Below are positions 25,456 to 36,869 of a stretch of DNA of 64,000 nt, in pieces (within the stretch, counting starts at the first letter, position 1; every line of letters begins with the position of its first letter). This DNA comes from Apostichopus japonicus (taxonomy: Eukaryota; Echinodermata; Holothuroidea; Aspidochirotida; Stichopodidae), in NCBI RefSeq assembly GCF_037975245.1, contig NC_092566.1:6512001-6576000 (forward strand), given 5' to 3'. Both the position numbers and the translations under genes were made by a program. The notes under the pieces are model-generated. The model made no database searches and was not told the DNA's origin. It saw only the letters and a program-made list of their open reading frames with translations.

Positions 25456-28415
25456 CTGCCCAATGATTTATGCAGGATGAAGCCACTAAGTGCAATTCAA
25501 GGTATAGGTGTAAACATGAGTTTAGGAGAAGCTACAGTACCAGTAACATGTGGTTGTATTATAGTATACACTTACTGTAGCTCTTAATCAACTAGCATTA
25601 TTATTTTTTTTTTACATTTGGTTGGTATGCTAAGTGGCCATGGCTGATTTTAACATTTAAACACCAACAAAATCTGATATTTATGTTGTGGGCTTTGGTC
25701 ACCTACATCTATGAGCATGTGTAACATGAAATGTAGTGTAAGAAGAAAACTACACATTCAATTCATTACGTATGATAATTTATATACTTTGACACCTTGC
25801 CAAATGGCTGGATACATAAAAGCCATGGTATGCCAGTACACAGGGCTTAGATTGTGGAGTAACAATGATGTTTATTTTTAAGACAAAATGCAAAATCGAC
25901 GAAGTTAACCATTACACCATTCAACCTTAGAAATTGAATAACCCTGCGTATTAACAGGTCTTACACTTACACCAGTGGACATCTCAAAACATGAAATACT
26001 GCATTTTGGAATATTGGCAAGTTTTTTGTCTAATTCTAAGCTTCTTTACAAATTCAGTGTTTTCTTGGGAAACTCTTGCAGCCTACCTAATAAATAACAA
26101 TGATTCATAGTTTGTGATGATCGCCCATCAAGTTCCTAGTTTACCTGTTATGTTTTCACCTGTCATGTTTTCTGACTACCGCCTGTCAACATAATCAGCT
26201 ATTGTATTTAGGCTGTAACTTAGCCTATATGAAAATGTCCTGTCCTTGGCCCTTAGTATAAGTGAAGTACGGAATATATTAGAATATATTTATAGACTGT
26301 TCAGTAATGAAACTTGTGTTAATTCCTTTTAGCAGGTACAGGCAGGGTGCCTTGCAAATAAAAACAAATAGCCTGGAAAAGTCATTGAGATTCTAAACAA
26401 TAGCTTACCAATGCTAAACAAAATGTGTACGATATTGTCATCTTAGTTCCTACAACAATGAACCAATGATTCCTACCTAGATGAGCAAAGAAAGTCCGAT
26501 TCCAGGCATGACAAGAGAAAAATAAATCAAACTTACCCAATATATAGAAGAGTTATATCAATTGCTTAGTTTCCGTAGAAAATGAGAAAAGAAAATTCTT
26601 GTACATGTTGTAACAAATTGAGTCGGAGCTTGAGAGATAATCCGTGGTTGATGAGAACGTACGGGACGCTAGTGTTTTAATGAGCTGCGCGTGAAGTGTG
26701 GTGTTTCTTGTTGTACTGTTGAACTATCTTTCACGCTGTACGGGTTTGTTATTTACGGTAGTGTTAAAAAGCCACTTCAATAATAATATCAGTTGACCTC
26801 TTCCGATTTAAATCTACAGATATTCTTTAGATTATTCCGTTGAACTATCAATAGGCAGACGATACAAAGTAATACAAGTGTGAACATTTTACTGTGTGTA
26901 TTAAAATAAAACTATGCATGCGACTTAATTGCTTCCGTACTTTGGACTTGGAAATACCCGAAATCGTCATCGTTCATTTGCGGGAACCGTTCATATCGTA
27001 TACGATCAAGGTTTTGTTTCATAGATTCCTTAATCCGCCGTAGATAATTTTCTTTCTTCCATTTCTCTTCATTCAAAATTTATATGAAATGTCGGAATAT
27101 TGCTGAATCACCGAATGACATTCAATATTTTATTTGGGACTTTCGTTATCCTTGTACATGCCTATAACACACCACCATATTCAATAATACCTTCCTAATT
27201 CTAATGATGGTCAATGAAGTGATGTATTTTGAGATTGGATAGTCGAACTGTTGAGATAAAATGTTGCAATTTCATGGAAGAAGTCGAAATAGCCATTTCA
27301 TTATATTTGGAGGATATCGCGGACTCTTGAACGGATAAAGTAGGCTTAGTTGAAATTTTGAAGAAACAAATGGTATTAAAAGTCGTTACTTATAGAGGAA
27401 TGGGTTGACATTTCGAGAAATAACAGAAGAAATTTCCAGAGACAAAATGTTGGAGGAATAAAATCTAAAAATTTGTAACAAAAAGTCGCAATTTTGAGAT
27501 GTAACTCTTGCGAAATAATTTCTCTCTAGTGTACAGAAGAAATCAAATTAGCCTTCTCTGAACAAGTTATCTTTGATTCAGTATTTGAAAGTTGGGACAC
27601 AAATTTGGCTTCCGACCCCCCTCACACCAAGAAGGCTGGCTCCGGGAATTTTTTTGCTACTCCAATCACTTCCAATCCCCTTACCCACCGCCCCCCCCTC
27701 TCCGCCCACTTTTTATAGCATATATGCTACCTACCCACTGTTGTCGGTGGTCTAGCTTGCATTCAGTTACTTCATATAGAAAAAAAAATGACAATTACAG
27801 CACCGTAGCTCACTCTTCATATATCCCACATTTCCCCCCCCCCTTCATATTCAAATTTCACCCACCCCTCCCCACCCCTCTTAACCAGTCATACTACTGT
27901 ACCGCCAATTATCAATAAAATGCAGTTAACTGCTCAAAAGCACACGTCGCGAGTGTGAAGGTTCAACATTCTATTTTAAATTTTAAAACCAAGTTTGAAG
28001 ATAGCTTTGAGTTTATTTTATTGAGAAAATCATGTCCTGAAAATGTTGATGGTGAAAAGTTCCTGCCCAAAGTTGTGATCCGTATGGAGCGGTATTGCAG
28101 CAAGATGTCATCAAAAAATGTTTCCCCTATGTTGCGCAATCGACTGAATTATAAATAAATATGATTTTTGTGATTGAGAAAGTGAAACCATTTTCTCACG
28201 TGTTCTCGTACAAGTAACTTGATGTGCTACATATAAAGCTCTCTGTAATGCACATTTTACTGAACATGTAGGCCTCATTCAGGAAGCTTGTCAAAGGTCA
28301 ACTGTAATATTATATTATTAAATTCAAACTTGGACAGAGGGGTTGATATCTTTCTACGGCTTGGACACCCCTCAATCAGTCAACCCGACTACGAGATTTA
28401 TGTCGTAACAACCAT
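25456..28415. other. No gene seen
   Basis: AT-rich with C-rich runs near 27690 and 27835. No convincing exon. Confidence 0.45.
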
Positions 28416-28418
28416 TAA

Positions 28419-28750
28419 CAGTGGCGCAGCCAGCTGGGGGGGCAGGGGCAAGTCCCCCCACAGAAATTTTTGGGGACGCGATGTGCGACGGTGCAAAATC
28501 AAAGGGAGCAACAACAAAAATCTAAATGTACTCGAACCTGGGGGATGGGGCCGATGATATGGGGGGGGGGGGTCAAGTACTCAAGAGAATGTAATGAAAA
28601 GTCACCTCAAAAAATATGTGCGCTACGTGCGGGGGGTGGGGGTGGGGCGGGCGTTCAACCACGAAATATAATGTAATGAACGGTCACCTCAAAAATATGT
28701 GCGCTACGAGAGGTAGCAGTGTCTCTCGCAGTGGCCATATATTTGTATTC
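28419..28750. mobile_element. Decayed G-rich DNA-transposon relic
   Basis: Begins CAGTGGCGCAGCCAGC, a hAT-MITE-type end, then G runs; contains a direct duplication (AATGTAATGAA...TCACCTCAAAAA...TATGTGCGCTACG) at about 28589 and 28669. Confidence 0.5.
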
Positions 28751-30220
28751 ACATATATTTTTTTCACAATACGTTATATTTAACGGATGGTTTTCGACCG
28801 CGTAGGTGCGAACATTAATTTCCGAGCCCAGGGGAGGGATGGGGTGTACGTCGTTCCCTTTCAACCCTACCGAAAAATTAAAGGTAGTTATTAACAAATC
28901 CTTATTTACAGCCTACGAGTGCATCATTTCACGTCTTTAAGTTGACTTATACCAATAGGGGAGGACCCCCAGACACCACCGTGACGTGGAAATCAGCTTC
29001 AACGACCTCATGCCCGCATCTACTCCTTTCTGAAATATTCAATCCCCTCCTATTGTGGTAGTCACCATTCAATTACTAACGAGGTGTTCACGTTTTCATC
29101 AGTCAGTACAGAAATTCACAGCACCCCTTTAATCTAAAACGCCCCTCCTCCCTCTCTTTTGTTGGTCAAATGGACGGTACTTAGATGGAAAAATGATGAT
29201 CCGATACTTTGCAACTTTTGAAACAATGTTAATTGAAGAATCTTCTGTTTAGGTTGTATACCGTAGACATAAGTTATATCTTTAATACATGTACAGTAAG
29301 ATTTTTATGGCAATATTCTGCCTGTCAGTGAGGGAGAGGGGCGATTAAAGACTTCCCCACAGGATAATTGTGTCCCTTCAATGTTGTTATCATGGATCTG
29401 CTATTTGGACAAGTAATTTATCCCTGGTGTAATAAACGTAAAACAGCAGCTGTCTGCTATACTCTATATAACCTGAAATCTTGTTTCCCGCAAAAGTTAT
29501 GTTAACCCTAAACTCGCTTTTGGTAACATTCTGTCAACCAGTGGGGAAGGGGGGGGGGTGGGGCGGGGGAAAAATCTTTGAAAGTGGCATTTGGTTTTCT
29601 TATTTCTCTCCTTTCTTGTCAACATCAAAAACTAACAAAGAAACAGAGAAAACGGTTTCTATTCACAAATGTAACAAAATATACAGATGTTGGTTTGGTT
29701 TTTCGTTAATTTCTTGCGATACTTTCCACGCTGAAGGAAAATTGCGCACGTGGGAAACATGGAGTCCATCATACCAAATACTGTAGACACCTCCTGCGAT
29801 AAATAGGTAGGCTACAGTAGTGTTGAGCAAGTTTTAAAAAAAAAAAACACGGGATTTCCCCTCATCTTTCAACATGAAGGCTAAAACTGGGGATGGAAAG
29901 AAATTATCCCTCAAATGATGATTTATAGACAGATGTAGCGAAAACAGTTTATTTAATTATTCTGAACAAGTTCCCGATAAAACAAACAGAACACACGGTG
30001 AAGAGACGGGGAAAATAGAAGGTGGATTATAGCTGTTACATCACGTAACCATGTGACTCCTAATCACCTTTCATGACATTCTCAAAATAATCATATCGTT
30101 ATATAACTCCGCGGGGGACTCAGAGGCGAAACTATCCCATTTATCAGGTTAACTGTCTATTTTTACATGCGCTGTCCTATGATGCGTCACACAGTGCTCT
30201 AACGTGGATTTCATATATAT
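28751..30220. other. No gene seen
   Basis: Mixed sequence with a G-run near 29546. No exon recognised. Confidence 0.4.
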
Positions 30221-30221
30221 G

Positions 30222-30960
30222 CAGGTGCGTATCCAGGGGGGGGGCGTTGGGGCGCGCGCCCCCCGGGTAATGAAAAGAGGAGAGAAAAAAAGAGAAGAAA
30301 AAAAGGAAAAGGAGGGGGAAAAAAAGAAAAGGAGGAGAGGAAGGAAGGGAAAAGAAAAAGAAAAAAGAGAGAAAAAGGAAAAAAGGAGGGAGTAGAAGAT
30401 AGCCAAGACCTCGGGAAGAGAAAGAGGAACAGTCATAGTTAAAGCGCTGATCCCTATAATATACACAGGGTATAGCCAGTGACAGATCAAGGATTACGGA
30501 GGGGGTGTGCGCCTCACCCTACCCCTGACACCGACAACTCCATTTTTGACGTTTCCATTTTTCCTCTCTCACTAATGTATCTATATAAATACTATATATG
30601 GTCTATCATAACGCGTGTGTGTATGGACGCCTTAAACAATTGTACAATTGTGCTATATGGAACCAACTGTGGCTGGTCTTGAACTCGACCGAGTCGTCGG
30701 GGTACATGACGCATTTCGGGAAGGGGGCGACGGCCCCCCCCCCCGAGCAAATTTTCTTTATGACATCGCTGGTAATTTCAAAATAGACAATGCTTAGATG
30801 CAACTTACATGGCCTGGGAAGTGTCATTTCCAGCGATCTGGGAGGCATTTTCGGCCAAAATTTTTCTTGTACGCTTCGCGCCAACTCATAGTGGCGCTTC
30901 GCTTAGATAGTTTGCCTACAGGCTTCGCCCCTCCCTTGGCAATTACTCGCTACACGCCTG
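30222..30960. mobile_element. Composite DNA-transposon relic
   Basis: Starts GCAGGTGCGTATCCAGGGG and ends CGCTACACGCCTG, roughly inverted. The interior has a purine tract (30270-30395) and a block (30785-30925) shared with 31995-32150. No target duplication was seen, so boundaries are uncertain. Confidence 0.45.
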
Positions 30961-31061
30961 TTCGAATTTGTAAAGCAAAGAGCAGATATAACATCATATC
31001 AGTGAGCATTGAAATGCATGTTCCACGATGAACAGCCTCAAAAACTGTCTATGTGTGTAGT

Positions 31062-31506
31062 TAAAGGCGTAGGAGCCCAATTGGATTTGGGGGCTGTAAT
31101 GACTTGCCCGAAAAAAAAGCCAAAATTTTTCGCGCGCTTTGCGCGCGTTCAACATATCAATGCCAATATCATATAAGCAAGCATCGGTCATTACAGTGCA
31201 TGGCATCGTGTGCCTTACGGTCCGTGAAAGTTGCACAGTATACCGCTGGATGCTATGTAAACAACGAAATGTCTTATGTAGATGGAGAAAAATCAGACAG
31301 ATCCATTTATGTCAAAACTCTCTTTTACTGTAGTAATGTCGGCCAAGCTTAGAACTTTATTTTAATTACAAGGAGATCATTTTTAAGCTATTCATTGCTA
31401 TTTATTTTTCTTTCAGTAGGTTCCCGAAAAAGATGGGCAAACATTTGGTTGCGGGGGGGGGGGGGGGAGGGGGGCTGCAGCCACCGCCTCCTACGGGACC
31501 TACGCC
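31062..31506. mobile_element. MITE-like insertion with perfect flanking duplication
   Basis: Ends TAAAGGCGTAGGAGCCC and ...GGGACCTACGCC, inverted. A perfect 12-bp direct repeat, TATGTGTGTAGT, lies at 31050-31061 and 31507-31518. Inside are a CGCGCGCTTTGCGCGCG palindrome (31131-31147) and a long G-run. Confidence 0.75.
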
Positions 31507-31994
31507 TATGTGTGTAGTCTTCGGTTTCGATATACCTGATATCGGAAATATCTGCTATTTTTCATTTCCTTCAACCAAGTTTTATAATAGCCATTATAAG
31601 AGGTTGCAATATTTCTACACCAATAAATTAACTGTGTCGGAATTTTAGAAAATTTCCTCACCAACATTCTTCATCATACTTTCCTCTACTCGTGCAACTT
31701 TGACCTGTCTGTTAGGGGTTCAAGGAGGTCTTTCTATATTGCTTGTCCATAGATTGAATTTTGTGCAACATTATGGGTATGTTTTCAAGTGATTTTATTC
31801 ACGAGAAATGGGAATTTTCAAATTCTCAACAAATAATCGGCTTAAAACCTTGAAAAGTGGGGCTTTCGGATATTGTGGGCCGTGACGTAGAATCACCCAC
31901 AAAAGCAATGATCCATAGGACATGCAATCAGGTCGAACATGATGTGTGACTGGTGACAATCTTCAAAAAGGTTATGGATGGAAAAAACTTTTGG

Positions 31995-32187
31995 GAAATA
32001 CTTGGTTCTCAGGCAAAAGTGTACATCTGGTTGCTCATTTTCAAGCCCGAGAAGTGCTATTTCCGGTGATCTGGGGGGTGTCAAAACCAGAAATTTCCTT
32101 GTACGCTGCGCGCCAACTGATGGTGGCGCTCCGCTTAGATAGTAATTCGCGCACCCCGGGTTAGAAAATCCTGGATACGCGCCTGAT
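31995..32187. repeat. Relic sharing a block with 30785-30960
   Basis: Shared blocks AAGTGYYATTTCCRGYGATCTGG, TTCCTTGTACGC and GGTGGCGCTCCGCTTAGATAG; ends GGATACGCGCCTG, a transposon-type end. Confidence 0.6.
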
Positions 32188-32189
32188 AT

Positions 32190-33895
32190 GCCCACGTGCA
32201 GGAGGTAAAACACTGCAACTAAAATAACACGTGGATCTACATGCCTCACACAAATAAAGAAACATGTTTCAATTGCTCTCAAGAAAACGAGAAGCAGAGC
32301 ATTATATGGACTGCACCTTTTAATTCATGATGACATAATAAAACCTATGCCTGTATTTAATCAGAGAGCTGTCTCCCGGCTCCTGGTTTAAAACCGTGCA
32401 ATTAATGATCACCGCACTCTTTAGCCGGCGTACAAACCAAGTGAATTGTCCTCCAGCTCCCTTGACAAACCTATCAGGTACAAAACTACTTTCGCTTTTA
32501 AATTGATTAGGAATGGTCGGCAATGTTGAACTAAACTAAACTTCAGCTTATTAGAAAAGTCTTACGTGCAGGTAGCTCAGTGGAAGTGGTTTCCAACAAT
32601 AGGACTCTGTATCTGTACTCGTCTTTTTCAATATTTGACGGTAGTAGTCAGGTATGTTATACAGATATACATATATATGCCTCTTATATCCCCTCAACCA
32701 GTGAGATGATAGCTCCCTGCCTCAACTATCTACATGTTTATATTTATGTTTCTATAGTTTATTATAACTTCTGTCACAATTGCAAGCCGTTATTTCCTTA
32801 GCTAATTCTCCCCTACATTTCTGGTCACCAAAACGTGTTTCAGTTTTTTTCTCACTGCAAATGCTATTTTTGTTAGATGAAATTAATGCCCTAAATCCCA
32901 CTCCCCATGTCAAGTCACTGGTGTAAATGTGGAGCTACAGAGCACTTTCCCAGATCTTATGCAACTGTCGACATAAGTGAGTATAGGTAGCCTATATACA
33001 ACTAATGCCTCACTGGGGAGGGGCGGGGGGCATCTCCACTGGAGTATTCCCCTCGGCAGCTTCCTGCACCCTAGATAATAACAGGCCATTACCCCCTCAA
33101 CAACCCTGCTCCCTCCCCTCTACCCCGCGGCCTCAATCAACCTTGGTCCTTGGCAAACGAGCCTAGATTTAGGGTTATTTAATAGCAAATGAAGTTTTTG
33201 TCTCATGTGACAGACATTTGTATTTCAATATCAATAAAATTTTGTATTAAGCATGTCATGTCAGTTCAAATATGAAATTGGTCCGACCTTCCCTTCTTCA
33301 GATATCGTGTTTACATAGCTGGGGGTCACGAACGCACCCCGACACACACTATCATTAATGCAAAGGTTACGATTATCATCGAAACCCAAAAAGTTAGTGG
33401 GTGGATGTCTTCAACAGAACAGAGCAGTATATGTCTATATATGGCTCTGCAACAGAATAGATTATACGGTGGCCCACTTAGGGCATTGAAAATTTCCTAG
33501 TTAGTATCTTCGACATGTTTCCAAGTCTTATAAATAACATAGCATCTCGATTAAGAATTATTATCATCATGTAATTTTAGTGTACCTTCAAAATCTCACT
33601 ATTTTGTGATATTTTCTATTAAATGGTAACACATAGCTTCTTGAGGTAAAAGAAACAAATCGGCTACGTGATTTTTTTTTTTATAAACGACCGTGGCAGG
33701 TCGATTAAGTAATCACAAAACTTTCCTAGCTATAGTGTGCTATAATTGGAGCCAATAAAGCAGATCTTTAAGCAGGAGGTTGTTATGGAAACAAGAGACA
33801 ATGACGTTGACTATACTGTCACCATACTGTCACTATACTGTCACCATAGTAAGGGGCGCCTTGACCAACCGTGATGCTGTATTAGTTTTCATGTT
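32190..33895. other. No gene seen
   Basis: A 12-bp-period CACTATACTGTC/ACCATACTGTC microsatellite at about 33815-33850; otherwise nothing. Confidence 0.45.
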
Positions 33896-33903
33896 TTTTT
33901 CGC

Positions 33904-34275
33904 CAGTGGCGTAGGAAGGTACTTTTGAGTGGGGGGGCTGAAGACTGATGGCCGGCCTGGGGGAGGGGTCTAAGGGGAGGGGGTGTCCCCCTCCCCTTTG
34001 GAATTTTTTGCATTTCCAGGTAGCCTCAGATGCAATTTGGTGCAATATAGCACACTTCAACGCCCACTCCATTTTGTAAACTTAATTTTGTATTTTCACC
34101 AGGCCTTAGATGCAATTTGGTGCTCCAAATGAGATTTTTTTCTCATTTGGAAATGAAAAAGGGGTTTTCTGACTTGCGAAGCGGGGGGGGGCGGAATGAT
34201 ACTTCCGCCCCCACCACATTTTTCACTGGGGGGCTGGCACCCCCCCCCCCAGCCCCCCCGGTTCTTACGCCCTTG
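33904..34275 (+). mobile_element. Non-autonomous hAT-type MITE, copy 2
   Basis: 372 bp, ends CAGTGGCGTAGGAA and GTTCTTACGCCCTTG, flanked by a perfect 8-bp duplication TTTTTCGC (33896-33903 and 34276-34283). Very similar to 15832-16197. Confidence 0.92.
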
Positions 34276-34283
34276 TTTTTCGC

Positions 34284-35795
34284 ATATGCTAAACCCTAGT
34301 CTTGTTTAAGACCTTTGTATTCTACTGTTACTTTGCCTGTTATACAATTAATATGAGTGCGCCCTCATGTCCTGTTTGAACATCTGTCAAAACCAGGTGG
34401 TTTGGAGGCTAATTCCCCTGACAAGCTGCTTTGTGCAAGGCGCCCTCAGTTAAGTGTTATAATTCGACGATATATATGTATATAAAACGAACGAACGACT
34501 TGACTAAGACTAGCTAAACCCAGGAGGACAGATCTGATATTTTGTGTGTAAATAACCCCTAGGGTCGAGTATACTTTGAATAGTTTTGTAAAAGGTATGC
34601 TTAAACCAAAAATAGATATCAGAAGGGAAAACAAAAAAAGAAACATGTTTGTGGTACTGAACCATCTGTATTTCATGGTAAGCATAAATATAACATACAT
34701 GTAACGTACATTGTTACTTCTTGCCTGCGGGCAAACAGTGATCATCTCACAAAATTCACTAACTGGGCTTTAATTAACTCATGATAAATACTTAACTTAG
34801 ATGAGGAATAGGCTGCTGACTAACGGACAGGTTCCTCTTATTATTTTAGTATTATTAAAGTTTTTTTAAAGTTTATTTTACACTGCTTATAGCAATATTA
34901 TGCCATACAAAACTACATACTGCATGATCTATGAAGGGTAGTCACATCCTTCCCTTCCCCCCCCCCCCACCCACACACACACACTACCCTTTACATCATT
35001 CTGTTTGCCATTTTGAAACATTTGTCAGAAGTTCAGACTTTTATTGAAATATTGGGCCTTCTTAATCATTTTCAATCTTCACAATTTTTTTCAATAAGGC
35101 AACATTTACTTATCAACCTCTCTGTCTGTTTGACACATTTCTGAAGCAGTTTAAAACTTTCTCCACTACATGACGGGAGGGGGACACAGGGGGGGCATTA
35201 GTCCCAGTTGAAGTTTTCCAGAATTTCTTGAGGTTTTATACCGAATGTATGCAAAGCGTTACCCGGACACATTTAAACTTGTGTTACACAATATGTAGCT
35301 TAAAATGATGGAAATGCAGCATCTAGGTCCCTTAAAGTTGTGCCTTGTTAAAACAGTTATTTACAAGCACACAAGGAGAGACGTTAAACAATGCAAACAA
35401 ACTATTACCAAACATGATTGATGGAACAATGACATTTTGTGGCAAAACAAAATCCAAAAATATTCTCAAACGTTTTTAATCACCTGGTTTTGCTACCAAA
35501 ATGATGGCTCATGTCACAATTTTGAATATTTTATTGTTGCATTCATTACCTTACATTTTTAATTAATCAATAATTTCAATTGTTATTTGTCAAAACAAAT
35601 ATCAACAAAGTCAGCCTTTAGCCAATACACTTAGACAGCACATTTAACCTAAGCCAACTCTAATTGGCTTATATTATAATTCAGCGCTGAGGTTGAAGCT
35701 CTCATTTACACAAATAAGCTAATTACCAGCAGAGCAGACTGAGACATTTTCTCAAACCAAAGCACTAGCTAAGATGAATGACATCTTGATTGCAT
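34284..35795. other. No gene seen
   Basis: AT-rich flank of the 27-bp array, with a C-run near 34960 and an (AC)n near 34975. Confidence 0.5.
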
Positions 35796-35814
35796 CTGGT
35801 AGGGAGAGCGAATC

Positions 35815-36862
35815 TGATTAGATCTAGTAAGGAGTGCAACCTGAATGCATCTGGTACCAAGTGCAATCTGATTGCATTTGGTACTGAGTGTAATCTGATT
35901 GCATGTGTTAAGGAGTACAATCTGATTACATGTGGTAAGGAGTGCAATCTGATTGTATGTAGTAAGGAGTGCAATCTGATTGCATGTGGTAAGGAGTGCA
36001 ATCTGATTGCATGTGGTAAGGAGTGCAATCTGATTGCATGTAGTAAGGAGTGCAATCTGATTGAATGTGGTAAGGAGTGCAATCTGATTGTATGTAGTAA
36101 GGAGTGCAATCTGATTGCATGTAGTAAGGAGTGCAATCTGATTGAATGTGGTAAGGAGTGCAATCTGATTGTATGTAGTAAGGAGTGCAATCTGATTGAA
36201 TGTGGTAAGGAGTGCAATCTGATTGAATGTGGTAAGGAGTGCAATCTGATTGCATTTGGTACTGAGTACAATCTGATTGCATTTGGTAATCTGAATGCAT
36301 CTGGTACTGACTGCAATCTGATTGCATGTGGTACTGAGTGCAATCTGACTGCATCTGGTACTGAGTACAATCTGATTGCATGTGGAAAGGAGTACCATCT
36401 GATTGCGCCTGGTACTGAATGCAATAAGAATGCATGTGGTAAGGAGTGCAATCTGATTGCACCTGGTACTGAGTGCAGTCTGATTGCATTTGGTAAGGAG
36501 TGCAATCTGATTGCTTCTGGCACTGAATGCAATATGAATGCATGTGGTAAGGAGTGCAATGTGATTGCATGTGGTAAGGAATGCAATCTGAATGCTTCTG
36601 GTAAGGAGTGCAATCTGATTGCACCTGGTGCTGAGTGCAATCTGATTGCATTTGGTACTGAGTGTAATCTGATTAAATATGGTAAGGAGTGCAATACGAT
36701 TGCATTTGGTTAGGAGTGCAATCTGATTGCACCTAGTACTGATTGCATCTGGTACCAATTGCAATCTGATTGCACCTGGTACTGAGTGTAATCTGATTGC
36801 ATCTGTTAAGGAGTGCAATCTGATTGCATCTTCCAGTGCAATCGTCTTACATCTGGTACACA
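35815..36862. repeat. 27-bp tandem array with a palindrome in every unit
   Basis: About 39 units; consensus halves are GTGCAATCTGATTGCATSTG and GTAMKGA. Each unit contains TGCAATC-T-GATTGCA, a dyad with 7-bp arms. Two unit types (GGTAAGGAG and GGTACTGAG) are interspersed, with one short unit near 36285. Because 27 is a multiple of three, several frames on both strands stay open for 240-350 codons; I regard these as by-products. Confidence 0.93.
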
Positions 36863-36869
36863 GTGACCG

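Noticed and set aside
35765-36818. Repeat proteins encoded by the 27-bp array
   Set aside because: Several frames on both strands are open at once, which follows from a stop-free unit whose length is a multiple of three.
35815-36862. CRISPR-like array
   Set aside because: Units are directly contiguous with no unique spacers, and the genome is eukaryotic.
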